64,000 nucleotides of DNA from Priestia megaterium NBRC 15308 = ATCC 14581 (GTDB lineage: Bacteria > Bacillota > Bacilli > Bacillales > Bacillaceae_H). Every line of letters begins with the position of its first letter. Position 1 is the stretch's first letter. Shown here one piece after another: positions 1 through 7,343 of this stretch. The notes beneath the pieces were generated by a model. It saw only the letters and a program-made list of their open reading frames with translations, searched no databases and had not been told where the DNA came from. Both the position numbers and the translations under genes were made by a program. The stretch is taken from positions 558,001 through 622,000 of the forward strand of contig NZ_CP009920.1 of assembly GCF_000832985.1 (NCBI RefSeq). The letters run 5' to 3'.

Positions 1-674
1 TCAATATCTCGATCAAGTTCTTCTGTTTCAAGAGCGATGCTTCCGTTATGCGTTTCGCCTTCTAAATTACCTTCCACGTTACTCAGCGTTATTTTCCCGT
101 TATTTCCTTTTGCTTGAACCGTTTTTGCTGCAGCATTTTTTATGCTTGTAAGTCCATTGCGTACGCTGGTGTTCAAGTTTTGTGAATCAATGTTCTCTAA
201 TTCTACACGCCCATTGTTTGCACGAATGGAAACATCTGCTGCACGTACTTTTTTAACAGACACATACCCATTGTTGCTGGAAATCCCCAACGAATTATAC
301 TGTTTTTCAGGCAGATAAACGTTGATGGATAGGGGTTTTAATACACTAACAATGTCAAAATTGATCCAGCTGCGCTGTTGTTCATTATAGGAGATGAAAA
401 GCGTTGAATTTTTAACGGCAGTAGTGAAGTCTCTTTTTATATTAGGAGATGTTTCTCCTTTTAATGTTACTTTGATATTATCGCCTTTGATAGGGTACAC
501 ATGAACACGAGTATTATCCGTATCGATGTTTACCTTGGATACTTGATTGCTGTTGATCGTTTTTTCTTTTGAAATAGGTTCAGAATCAATAGCACGATAC
601 GTAAGGAGACTTCCTATAACCCCAACAAGGATGAGAATGCCTGCAAGAATGGAGAGTTTCTTTTTATTCAGCAC
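1..674 (-). CDS. DUF4097 family membrane-anchored protein (partial)
   Basis: Reading leftward from a GTG at 674, an open frame runs off the window edge, so the C-terminus is missing. The visible ~224 residues begin with a short basic stretch and one membrane helix (about residues 6-24). After that comes a beta-rich repetitive segment with recurring N-N-G turns (for example SSNNGYVSV, RANNGRVEL, GNNGKITL), typical of DUF4097/adhesin-like right-handed beta folds. The GTG start overlaps the end of the upstream HAAS/DUF1700 gene by 11 bases, which implies translational coupling in a three-gene PadR operon. In Firmicutes such operons are linked to envelope stress; the exact role is unknown. Confidence 0.8.
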   Translation of the reverse strand, partial: MLNKKKLSILAGILILVGVIGSLLTYRAIDSEPISKEKTINSNQVSKVNIDTDNTRVHVYPIKGDNIKVTLKGETSPNIKRDFTTAVKNSTLFISYNEQQRSWINFDIVSVLKPLSINVYLPEKQYNSLGISSNNGYVSVKKVRAADVSIRANNGRVELENIDSQNLNTSVRNGLTSIKNAAAKTVQAKGNNGKITLSNVEGNLEGETHNGSIALETEELDRDI

Positions 675-1227
675 GTTTTAAACCGCCTTTCACAAGTGAT
701 ACATTGTATTTTAGATAACGTACAAAGCCTTTTATAGCTAGCTTCGTCACAACTAACATACCTAGCATAATAAAATAGCCAATTCCGCAAAATGCTAAAG
801 CCATGAATAAATTAAAGAGAAAAAAGCCGCTCCAATGTACAATAGCCTCACCGAGAACTAGAATAGGAGATAGCAAGAAACATAGACCTATGGCCCAAGC
901 TGACAAAATGAAGCCAGCTAATGCCACGGCGGGCCCAAGAACAATTACTACATTGAAAAAAGCTAAACCAATTACGGCCCAAGTGGCTCTTAAAATATTT
1001 TGAGTTGTTGCCTTAGCTGTTGCTTGCTCAACGTGATAATCTGCGAGCAATTCTTTAGCTATTTGATTCGGAGAACCTAGCGACGCTACAATTTCTTCTT
1101 CTGTTTTTCCTTCTTCTAAGCCAATGGAAAAATGTTCTTCATAATCTTGTAAAATATCTGCCCGTTCTTTTGTGGATAATGGTTTTAAGGATTCATTTAA
1201 TTGCTGTAAAAATTTACTCTTCGACAT
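664..1227 (-). CDS. HAAS/DUF1700 family membrane protein
   Basis: The protein has 187 residues. Residues 1-65 form the helical, acidic HAAS domain ([17 protein letters not shown], followed by the [10 protein letters not shown] stretch that is characteristic of DUF1700). Residues 75-170 hold about four hydrophobic helices. The gene starts inside the 3' end of the padR gene (14-base overlap) and ends inside the DUF4097 gene, so the three are one translationally coupled unit. Family knowledge: HAAS proteins are almost always next to PadR regulators and are thought to pass a membrane or envelope signal. The direct ligand or partner cannot be read from the sequence. Confidence 0.85.
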   Translation of the reverse strand: MSKSKFLQQLNESLKPLSTKERADILQDYEEHFSIGLEEGKTEEEIVASLGSPNQIAKELLADYHVEQATAKATTQNILRATWAVIGLAFFNVVIVLGPAVALAGFILSAWAIGLCFLLSPILVLGEAIVHWSGFFLFNLFMALAFCGIGYFIMLGMLVVTKLAIKGFVRYLKYNVSLVKGGLKRAE

Positions 1228-1543
1228 TGTTCACACCTTCTTTAATTAATTGATTAACACCTCTTGAAAACTCGTGCCATTCATCGACAAGTTTGTATAA
1301 ATAATCTCTTCCTTTATCGGTAAGCTGATAATATTTCCTTGAGGGACCTTCTGTAGATTCTTTTAGGTACGTTGTGAAGTATTCTTCTTTTGTTAATCGG
1401 CGCAGAAGAGGATATACTGACCCTTCTGATATTTCAATTTGATCGGAGATTTTTTGAACTAATTCATATCCATAGCGGTCTTTTTTATCAAGCAACACAA
1501 GGACACAAAGCTCTAAAACTCCTTTTTTAAATTGTACGTTCAC
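1214..1543 (-). CDS. PadR family transcriptional regulator
   Basis: The protein has 109 residues with the PadR winged helix across about residues 5-80: [15 protein letters not shown], then [12 protein letters not shown] (recognition helix) and the wing with the RKYYQLT motif. The short C-terminal helix fits the small PadR subclass (PadR-s2), which dimerises through one helix. It is the first gene of the padR-HAAS-DUF4097 operon. Upstream there are two near-identical ~27-base repeats overlapping the predicted promoter, so autorepression is likely. Confidence 0.9.
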   Translation of the reverse strand: MNVQFKKGVLELCVLVLLDKKDRYGYELVQKISDQIEISEGSVYPLLRRLTKEEYFTTYLKESTEGPSRKYYQLTDKGRDYLYKLVDEWHEFSRGVNQLIKEGVNNVEE

Positions 1544-1568
1544 TGTTCTTCACCCTTTTCACAGTCCA

Positions 1569-1657
1569 CTACTGTTTATTGTATAGTACTGATTTATAAT
1601 TTCTTCCTAATAATTACAATATATCACCAACTATTGTTTATTGCAAGGTACTGTTTA
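1569..1657 (-). promoter_or_regulatory. padR operon promoter with two operator-like repeats
   Basis: Two similar direct repeats lie at 1569-1596 and 1631-1657, 62 bases apart; both contain the core TGTTTATTG followed by GTACTG. A vegetative-type promoter reads leftward: -35 TTGCAA at 1646-1641, 17-base spacer, -10 TATATT at 1623-1618. One repeat covers the -35 and the other lies just downstream of the transcription start. This is the arrangement expected for PadR autorepression (inference). Confidence 0.55.
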
Positions 1658-1817
1658 ATATTTTTTAAATTTTAGCCATTTTTACAGTCGTAAGGTGTTT
1701 TTTATAAAGCAAGGTTCAACCTTCTTTTCTAATTAGCTTGTAGATAAAATTATTTTAACGTACCCAAAAGAAAAAGCAGCCTATAGCTATAGACTACATA
1801 GCAGCGATCATGCCAGG

Positions 1818-1973
1818 CTATTTTTCTTTTGCTTGTTGGATAAATAAAAAGAAAACCGTTATTAAGATAAAATAATTTAGCGGATTTTTGAAAATATCCC
1901 CGCCTAATGCCAATTGCAATAAGATCCATAAAGCGAATATCACTAGTATGGCTGGTATTATAAGCTTGTTCAT
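1818..1973 (-). CDS. small hydrophobic protein, 51 aa
   Basis: ATG at 1973 is preceded by a GGATGAG ribosome site. The product has 51 residues and two hydrophobic segments (about 4-23 and 33-45) ending in QQAKEK, so it is a predicted two-pass membrane peptide. It is not recognised. A longer frame across the same bases (1750-1980) lacks these features and is probably a shadow. The gene stands alone between padR and the LysR gene. Confidence 0.55.
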   Translation of the reverse strand: MNKLIIPAILVIFALWILLQLALGGDIFKNPLNYFILITVFFLFIQQAKEK

Positions 1974-2217
1974 ACATCACTCATCCTTCGTTTAAAATAA
2001 TAAAGCAATCGTGGCTCTCCATACTTGTTGCATACTCTAACATTAAATCCATAAATAGCTTTAAAAGCATACTGATTGAATGTTTATAAGAATATCACTT
2101 TTAAGATAAAATTTAACAGCCGTTATTGCATTTGATAGAAATGTCTTACGTGTATTTGATTTTTTTGTAATAAATTAAAGAAAAAAGAAGCCATCATTTT
2201 ACATTTTTATACAATAA

Positions 2218-2243
2218 AAAACAGCCAATTTTATGGCTGTTTT
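2218..2243 (-). terminator. terminator after lysR gene
   Basis: The stem AAAACAGCC/GGCTGTTTT has an 8-base loop, and a T-run follows on the minus strand. It sits 24 bases past the stop of the LysR gene. Confidence 0.7.
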
Positions 2244-2266
2244 AAAGTAGAATGCTATCAAAAATT

Positions 2267-3169
2267 TCATTTTCTAGGTGATGCAAATTCCTTCTGCAGT
2301 TCTTTTAAAAACGCATTCGCCGCAGTTGAAAGAACATGATGCTTTTTCCACACAATATTTAAACCTGATTCAAGTCTTGGCTGTAACGGCCTGAAACAAA
2401 GGTTGCTAGTAGTAGATGTATTGACTATTTTATCAAGTGTTATGGCATATCCAACGCCTTCTTCAACCATAATGCCCGCATTATATGCAAGATTGTATGT
2501 AGTGACGATGTTTAATTTATGAAAATCTTCGCCAAACCAATCCGCAAATTCATTTTTTGAAAACGTCTGTTTCATGGCCTGTCGTGAACAAATCAGTGGA
2601 ACGTTTACTAAATCCGCAGCTTGAATGCTTTCTTTGACGGCAAGAGAGCTGTCTTTTTTCATAACGACGCCCCAAACATCTTTGGCAGGCATATTAAGAT
2701 AATTGTATTTTGAAATATCGGCCGGCTGAATTAAAATACCGAAATCAAGCAGACCCTTGTCTAGCCGTTCCGTTATATCTTCTTCGTTTCCGCTGTAAAG
2801 GTGATATCGTATATTGGGATAACGTACCTGTACATCTTTTGCTACTCGTGCAATGTGTTTCATAGCTTCAGTTTCCCCGCCGCCTATATAGACATCACCA
2901 CCTATTGTTTCTTCCATCGAACTAAATTCCGCCTCTAATTTATTCATCATATTAACGATTTCCTCTGCCCTGTTTCGCAGAAGCATTCCTTCATCTGTCA
3001 GAATGATACTGTGACTGCTGCGAATAAATAGTTTTTTACCTAACTCTTGTTCAAGATCTTTTAATTGTCTCGACAAAGTTGGCTGTGTCACATGCAAAAA
3101 ATCAGCAGCTCTCGTGATGTTTCCTTCTCTTGCAACCGTAAGAAAATAGCGCAAAACTCGAACTTCCAT
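2267..3169 (-). CDS. LysR family transcriptional regulator
   Basis: The protein has 300 residues with the standard LysR layout. The winged HTH covers residues 1-60 (ITRAADFLHVTQPTLSRQLK, then LEQELGKKLF). A linker helix follows, then a periplasmic-binding-like effector domain at about 90-295. It is divergent from the lipoprotein pseudogene and MFS gene at 3348-5111, the classic arrangement for a LysR regulator and its target, so the MFS exporter is the likely target (inference). Dyads at 3214-3238 are candidate binding sites. The effector is unknown. Confidence 0.9.
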   Translation of the reverse strand: MEVRVLRYFLTVAREGNITRAADFLHVTQPTLSRQLKDLEQELGKKLFIRSSHSIILTDEGMLLRNRAEEIVNMMNKLEAEFSSMEETIGGDVYIGGGETEAMKHIARVAKDVQVRYPNIRYHLYSGNEEDITERLDKGLLDFGILIQPADISKYNYLNMPAKDVWGVVMKKDSSLAVKESIQAADLVNVPLICSRQAMKQTFSKNEFADWFGEDFHKLNIVTTYNLAYNAGIMVEEGVGYAITLDKIVNTSTTSNLCFRPLQPRLESGLNIVWKKHHVLSTAANAFLKELQKEFASPRK

Positions 3170-3213
3170 ATACCGCTTCTCCTTTCACAAGCTTTAGTAT
3201 ATACATCCCAGAA

Positions 3214-3238
3214 ATGCTTATCAAGCATATCATGATAT
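3214..3238. promoter_or_regulatory. adjacent dyads, candidate LysR binding site
   Basis: ATGCTTATCAAGCAT (3214-3228) is a perfect 6-base inverted repeat around a 3-base centre. It is immediately followed and overlapped by ATATCATGATAT (3227-3238), a perfect 12-base palindrome. Both lie in the divergent intergenic region between the LysR gene and the genes it may control. Confidence 0.4.
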
Positions 3239-3347
3239 AAGATATAAGTATTTTCTATATTTAAAAGGAGCCATTAGAATAAATAGCAACGAAGTTCATA
3301 TCACGAAAGCACCATTTTTAATTATTCAAAATTGAAAGGAGCTTAAA

Positions 3348-3860
3348 ATGAAAAATTTTTATGTCTGTCTTCTATCTTAGTAACAAGCCTTTGCCTCTCT
3401 GCTTGCAGCAACAATAATTCATCTGCAGCGGACAGAGATCATAATGCAAGTAATCCTTCAAGCCAAGCACCAGAACAACCAAAGAAGATTCTATTTCAGC
3501 TACAAGAATCAAATTAACGTTTAACGATAAAGAAGTCTTGATTAGGATGTACGATAACTCAGGAAGTATGGCTTTTTTAGCTCAACTGCCTTTAACCATA
3601 ACTTTTGAAGATTATATAGGTAAAGAAAAAATTAGTATTTTACAAAAGAGATTATCAGCAGATGATGTACAAGCTGGAGATCCATCAAAAAAGGCGACTT
3701 TGCTTATTACGCTCCTTGGGGAAATGTAGCTATTTTTTATAAAGGTTTTGAGAATGCCACAAATGACCTTATCATACTAGGTCAGATTGAATCAGGAAAA
3801 GAAAACGTTGAAAATATTCATGGTGATTTTACAGTTACCATTGAAAAAGTGACTAAGTAA
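3348..3860 (+). pseudogene. cyclophilin-like lipoprotein, broken by three frameshifts
   Basis: ATG at 3348 has an AAGGAG site but stops after 10 codons. Joining frames rebuilds a full product: a lipoprotein signal with lipobox LSAC, a Ser/Asn/Pro linker, then a cyclophilin-like domain (TFNDKEVLIRMYDNSG ... GDFAYYAPWGNVAIFYKG ... stop at 3860). The shifts lie at about 3351-3356 (A-run short by one), 3480-3492, and 3689-3694 (A-run short by one). Intact relatives are small secreted cyclophilin-like proteins (Cyclophil_like family) often found next to MFS or oxidoreductase genes. Other genes in the window are intact, so true decay is more likely than a read error, but errors in A-runs cannot be excluded. 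Confidence 0.75.
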
Positions 3861-3941
3861 AAACATGACAATTGGTCTTTAAACAGCCCGCTTTGAAGCA
3901 GCTAGAACAGAACACTTTTTAGAAAGAAGGAAATTGATTGT

Positions 3942-5111
3942 ATGTCTAAACAACATAAGCTACTTATATTTGTCTTAACCTTAGGAGCTTTCGGGATTAT
4001 AAATACCGAAATGGGGGTTATAGGGATACTGCCCTACATTGCGGATCACTTTCATATCAGTGTATCGAAGGCCGGGTGGCTGGTAAGTCTTTTTGCTCTT
4101 ACTGTATCAATATCCGGTCCAACTATGCCGTTATTATTTTCAGGAATCAATCGTAAGAAAGCAATGTTGCTTGTACTTGGTATTTTCGTTTTAGGTAACA
4201 TTATCTCTATATTCACCACTAACTTTGCTGTTGCCATAATTGCGCGTGTGATTCCAGCTATCTTTCATCCAATTTATTTTTCAGCAGCTTTTACAATGGC
4301 TGCGAACTCCGTCAGCGAGGAAGACGCTCCAAAAGCTGTTTCCAAAGTCTTTATTGGCGTATCTGCAGGTATGGTACTTGGTGTACCAATCGCAAGCTTT
4401 CTTGCAAGCACAGTTTCGTTTCAACTATCAATGGCATTTTTCGCTGTTATTAACGCTATAGTATTTATTGCTACATGGGCATTCTTCCCTTCTATGCCTG
4501 TTAAAGAAAGACTTTCCTACGGAGTGCAGCTCAGCGTATTAAAAAACCCCGTTACTTGGCTTTCCATTATGGCCGTCCTTTTACTGAATTCAGCAGTATT
4601 TGGAGTATACAGCTATCTTGCTGAGTATCTTAAAACCGTTACGAACATCTCTGGAAAACTAATTAGCTTTATATTAATTCTATTCGGTGTGGCCAATATT
4701 ATTGGAAACATTATCGCAGGGAAGCTGCTTACGAAAAATGCCATCAAAACGGTAGTAGTTTTTCCTTTTGCATTGGGAGTGGTTTACATCATTTTATTCT
4801 TCACCGGACAGTTCACTTGGCCTATGGCTATTATGACTTTAGTTTGGGGAATATTCGCTGGGATAGGAACGAATATTAATCAATATTGGATTTCATCAGC
4901 AGCTCCAAAAGCTCCTGATTTCGCAAACGGACTATTTTTATCATCCGTTAACTTAGGAACAACGATTGGTACAGCTGTAGGTGGACTATTTATATCAGGG
5001 CTGGGTACAGAATACGTCGTACTAGTGGGGATCTTGTCATTAGTATTGAGCGTAGTATTTATTTTACCAAGAAGCTACATGAATCGTCCTATAAAACAGC
5101 TTTCTAAATAA
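3942..5111 (+). CDS. MFS efflux transporter, DHA1 type
   Basis: The protein has 389 residues and 12 predicted membrane helices. The N-terminal half carries INTEMGVIGILPYIADHF and a loop after TM2 with GINRKK; both are typical of the AraJ/YdhP/PbuE-like DHA1 drug or sugar exporters. The start has a GAAGGAAA site 8 bases upstream. The gene follows the broken cyclophilin-like gene and is divergent from lysR, so it is probably under LysR control. The substrate cannot be assigned; drug, nucleoside or sugar export are all possible. Confidence 0.85.
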   Translation: MSKQHKLLIFVLTLGAFGIINTEMGVIGILPYIADHFHISVSKAGWLVSLFALTVSISGPTMPLLFSGINRKKAMLLVLGIFVLGNIISIFTTNFAVAIIARVIPAIFHPIYFSAAFTMAANSVSEEDAPKAVSKVFIGVSAGMVLGVPIASFLASTVSFQLSMAFFAVINAIVFIATWAFFPSMPVKERLSYGVQLSVLKNPVTWLSIMAVLLLNSAVFGVYSYLAEYLKTVTNISGKLISFILILFGVANIIGNIIAGKLLTKNAIKTVVVFPFALGVVYIILFFTGQFTWPMAIMTLVWGIFAGIGTNINQYWISSAAPKAPDFANGLFLSSVNLGTTIGTAVGGLFISGLGTEYVVLVGILSLVLSVVFILPRSYMNRPIKQLSK

Positions 5112-5289
5112 GGCATCAATTCAATTCTTTTTAGGGATTCCTGTGTTTTCTTTTATTGCATCTATGAAGAGCAGAAATCTATTCTAATCAATGCTTACAC
5201 CATTAATAGATAAAAATGGAGATTTGAGATGGAAAAATACACTAAAGTTACGCTTGTTGCCTTACCATCATATACCTGTTACAAAAGAC

Positions 5290-5315
5290 GTTTTTTTATG
5301 ACTTGCTAAGGGAAT
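5290..5315 (+). promoter_or_regulatory. candidate sigma-B promoter of yrhK-like gene
   Basis: GTTTTT at 5290-5295, a 14-base spacer, then GGGAAT at 5310-5315. This resembles the sigma-B consensus GTTTAA-N13-15-GGGTAT with three mismatches, and it lies 36 bases before the start codon. Confidence 0.4.
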
Positions 5316-5351
5316 AAAAAAAAGGAAATTCAAGAAAAAGAGGGAGTTACA

Positions 5352-5633
5352 ATGTCAGAAATGGGAAGAAAAGAAGACTACGGGGAGATTGAAATAGGTA
5401 AATACGAATTGTTCTTTAAAAAGAGTTATAAAGTTATAAATACGATTAATGACTTCTTGATAGGCATCTGGTTCCTAATTGGCAGTATTTTATTCTTCTA
5501 TGATTCCTTAAAAAATATAGGGATTTGGTTATTTATTCTTGGAAGCGTGCAATTGCTCATTCGTCCAACGATTAAATTAGTACACGATTTTCACTTACGA
5601 AAATATTTAAAGGAAGGTTATCGCAATAAATAA
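5352..5633 (+). CDS. YrhK domain protein
   Basis: The protein has 93 residues with two membrane helices (about 32-52 and 55-72) and matches the YrhK family pattern: IGKYELFFKKSYKVINTIND, FLIGIWFLIGSILFF, and the R-P-x-I-K-L end of helix two. It starts with a strong GGGAG site 7 bases upstream. The function is unknown. The neighbouring genes and the candidate promoter at 5290 suggest general-stress expression. It ends at a strong bidirectional terminator. Confidence 0.75.
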   Translation: MSEMGRKEDYGEIEIGKYELFFKKSYKVINTINDFLIGIWFLIGSILFFYDSLKNIGIWLFILGSVQLLIRPTIKLVHDFHLRKYLKEGYRNK

Positions 5634-5673
5634 TCTTCTTTGTAAACAATTTTTCTTGTGAATTCTATATATC

Positions 5674-5709
5674 AAAAGAGGGTGTACGCGTTAGCGTACA
5701 CCCTCTTTT
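5674..5709. terminator. bidirectional terminator
   Basis: The stem AAAAGAGGGTGTACGC with loop GTTA is perfectly paired and ends in T-runs on both strands. It separates the convergent yrhK-like and YflT-like genes. Confidence 0.9.
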
Positions 5710-5721
5710 AAATCAAATATA

Positions 5722-6135
5722 TCACCCTAGGTCTAACCCTTTTTCATTCAATTTATGAGAAGTCACAGCAATTACAAACTTTCCATCATCCAAATCTTTT
5801 TTATGAGAGGTTAGCTCCTCTGTGGGAATACCTAAATTTGTTGCACGGTCTTCTTCATTTGAGTAATTTTGGACCACAAAAAATTTCTTTAATTTATCTA
5901 AAAAAGAATCCGGCTGGGCCCCTCCAGTCATATCTTCCTGAGTGACCTTATCTTGGTCAGCAGCAGATAGCTTATCCACGTTTACATTCGTTCTATAAGC
6001 TAGGTTGCCCGCTGCGGTCTCTTGATTAGTTAGAACTGTAATTTCATTATCCTCATACCCTATCATTCTTAATTTCTCAATTCTAGTTAATGTTTCTTCC
6101 GGCGACTCATATACACCTATAATACTTTTACTCAT
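5722..6135 (-). CDS. general stress protein, YflT/GSP17M domain
   Basis: The start is taken at ATG 6135 (MSKSIIGVYESPEE) because AAGGAGG lies 8 bases upstream; an earlier in-frame ATG at 6153 would place the ribosome site inside the gene. The 137-residue product has the YflT-like opening (IGVYESPEETLTRIEKLRMIGY), a charged middle (DSFLDKLKKFF), and the GIPTEEL...DLDDGKFVIAV segment typical of general stress protein 17M. The role is unknown, but the family is induced by sigma-B in Bacillus. A good sigma-B promoter lies at 6180-6205. A paralogue is at 33164. Confidence 0.85.
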   Translation of the reverse strand: MSKSIIGVYESPEETLTRIEKLRMIGYEDNEITVLTNQETAAGNLAYRTNVNVDKLSAADQDKVTQEDMTGGAQPDSFLDKLKKFFVVQNYSNEEDRATNLGIPTEELTSHKKDLDDGKFVIAVTSHKLNEKGLDLG

Positions 6136-6179
6136 AAAACCTTCCTCCTTCATTAAGATCTTTTCTCCTCATTTTTTAT

Positions 6180-6205
6180 GTACCCGCTATTCTATCCTTC
6201 TTAAC
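6180..6205 (-). promoter_or_regulatory. sigma-B type promoter of the YflT-like gene
   Basis: On the minus strand: GTTAAG (6205-6200), a 14-base spacer, then GGGTAC (6185-6180). This is close to GTTTAA-N13-15-GGGTAT and 45 bases upstream of the start codon. Confidence 0.6.
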
Positions 6206-6371
6206 AATGGAGCCGTAGTTAAAGGAGTGAATCAAATGATTTTCCCTTTTTAAGGAATTCGATTAAATAAATGCTAGCTTGCTTAAGGCAAAACGTTTAT
6301 CTAAAAAAGATTACCTCCCCTAATACTGGGTATATATTCATTAAAAGATAATAAAAGGGAGATGAAAAAAG

Positions 6372-6782
6372 ATGAAACATGTAAAGGCTCTTATTATAAA
6401 GTTTGTAATGAGCGCTGTAGTCTTAGGCATAGTATTTACAGGCATTTATAATTACAATTTTAGTGACACTATACTAATCGGTTTAGTCCTCACAGTTGTC
6501 GCTTATGCCCTTGGCGATTTGTTAGTATATCGCAATGCTGCTGATGATTCAGACTATAAAAAAAGAAACATTGTCGCTACAATTTCTGATCTTATTTTAT
6601 CTTTTTTAGTCATCTGGATAATGGGGGCATCCTTTTTTGGAAATACCATAACCGTTATTCAGGCTTCTGTAGTATCAGCTATTGTTATAGCCGTTAGTGA
6701 ATGGTTCTTCCATAAGTATCTAGATAAACATGTTCTTAACACCGATAACGATAAACATACCGATGCGACATATAATAAATAA
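6372..6782 (+). CDS. DUF2512 family membrane protein (YndM-like)
   Basis: The protein has 136 residues with four hydrophobic helices (about 7-27, 31-52, 66-86, 90-111) and a short polar tail. MKHVKALIIKFVMSAVVL, GDLLVYRN and the SEWFFHKYL end of helix four match the DUF2512/YndM family. An AAGGGAGATG site precedes the start. The function is unknown; the family occurs in spore-formers. It is divergent from the YflT-like stress gene. Confidence 0.8.
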   Translation: MKHVKALIIKFVMSAVVLGIVFTGIYNYNFSDTILIGLVLTVVAYALGDLLVYRNAADDSDYKKRNIVATISDLILSFLVIWIMGASFFGNTITVIQASVVSAIVIAVSEWFFHKYLDKHVLNTDNDKHTDATYNK

Positions 6783-6866
6783 CTTATTAACAAGAAGAGC
6801 AAATATCAAAAATAGACAAATTAGTAAAAAGAAAGACTGGAATAAAAGTATTGTAGTCAAAGGAAG

Positions 6867-6923
6867 ATCCGAACGATGAATTGAGATTCTTGATAGAGAA
6901 TCAACTTCGTTCGGATTTTTTTA
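6867..6923 (+). terminator. terminator hairpin
   Basis: ATCCGAACGA (6867-6876) pairs with TCGTTCGGAT (6907-6916) and is followed by seven T. The loop contains a second hairpin (GATTCT/AGAATC). The same ATCCGAACGA stem recurs at 34022 next to another copy of the repeat that follows here. Confidence 0.65.
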
Positions 6924-6966
6924 TGGGTATGTTGAACGTAGATTTCATATATATATTTGCTTCTAG

Positions 6967-7096
6967 CTGTTGATTGAAGGGCAAGGCGAAGACTCCTGCG
7001 GGAAAAGCGGAACAGATGAGACCCCGCAGGAGCGCAAGCAACGAGGAGGCTCACCGGCCGCCCGCGAAAAGCGAAGCCTTGCACGGAAATTAACAG
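6967..7096 (+). repeat. 130-bp intergenic repeat with inverted ends (Bacillaceae type)
   Basis: The ends are CTGTTGATT...GCAAGGC and GCCTTGC...AATTAACAG, an imperfect terminal inverted repeat. Inside, ACTCCTGCGGG pairs with CCCGCAGGAGC, and there is a GAGGAGGCTCACC block. The base composition is clearly GC-richer than the flanks. The layout (CTCCTGCGGGA ... GAGACCCCGCAGG ... GAGGCTCACCGGCCGCCCGC) is a dispersed intergenic element known from several Bacillaceae. A partly deleted reverse copy lies at 33932-34050. Its function is unknown; a MITE-like or transcribed structured element is possible. Confidence 0.7.
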
Positions 7097-7237
7097 CGCT
7101 GTAATAAGTAATTCATACCAAAGCATTCATCCGAGTTGTTCGTCTTTAGATTGAAGTGATTTAGTTATGTCTCAACCTTCTTTTTTAATTCTGAGAGATG
7201 TATTTATGGTAGAGAATTCATATATTATATTAAGAAA

Positions 7238-7272
7238 AAGCCCACTCCCTTTCAGTTGAAAGAGATGGGCTC
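7238..7272 (-). terminator. terminator of malic enzyme gene
   Basis: AGCCCA...CTTTCAGTTGAAAG...TGGGCT forms a long stem with a run of T on the minus strand. It lies 72 bases past the stop codon. Confidence 0.8.
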
Positions 7273-7343
7273 TTCTTAACGTTGGATGTATATGTTTACA
7301 TCAACTCGAGAAAGGAATAAGCTTGAAAAAATTCACTAAGAGA

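Noticed and set aside
1750-1980. 76-aa frame on the minus strand
   Set aside because: It overlaps the better 51-aa frame (1818-1973), which has a ribosome site and two clear hydrophobic segments.
5229-5309. 26-aa frame after a GGAG site
   Set aside because: Very short, no conserved features, and it overlaps the candidate sigma-B promoter of the yrhK-like gene.
6295-6333. sigma-B promoter before the DUF2512 gene
   Set aside because: GGGTAT is present, but the nearest GTTTAT lies 27 bases away, too far for a sigma-B promoter.
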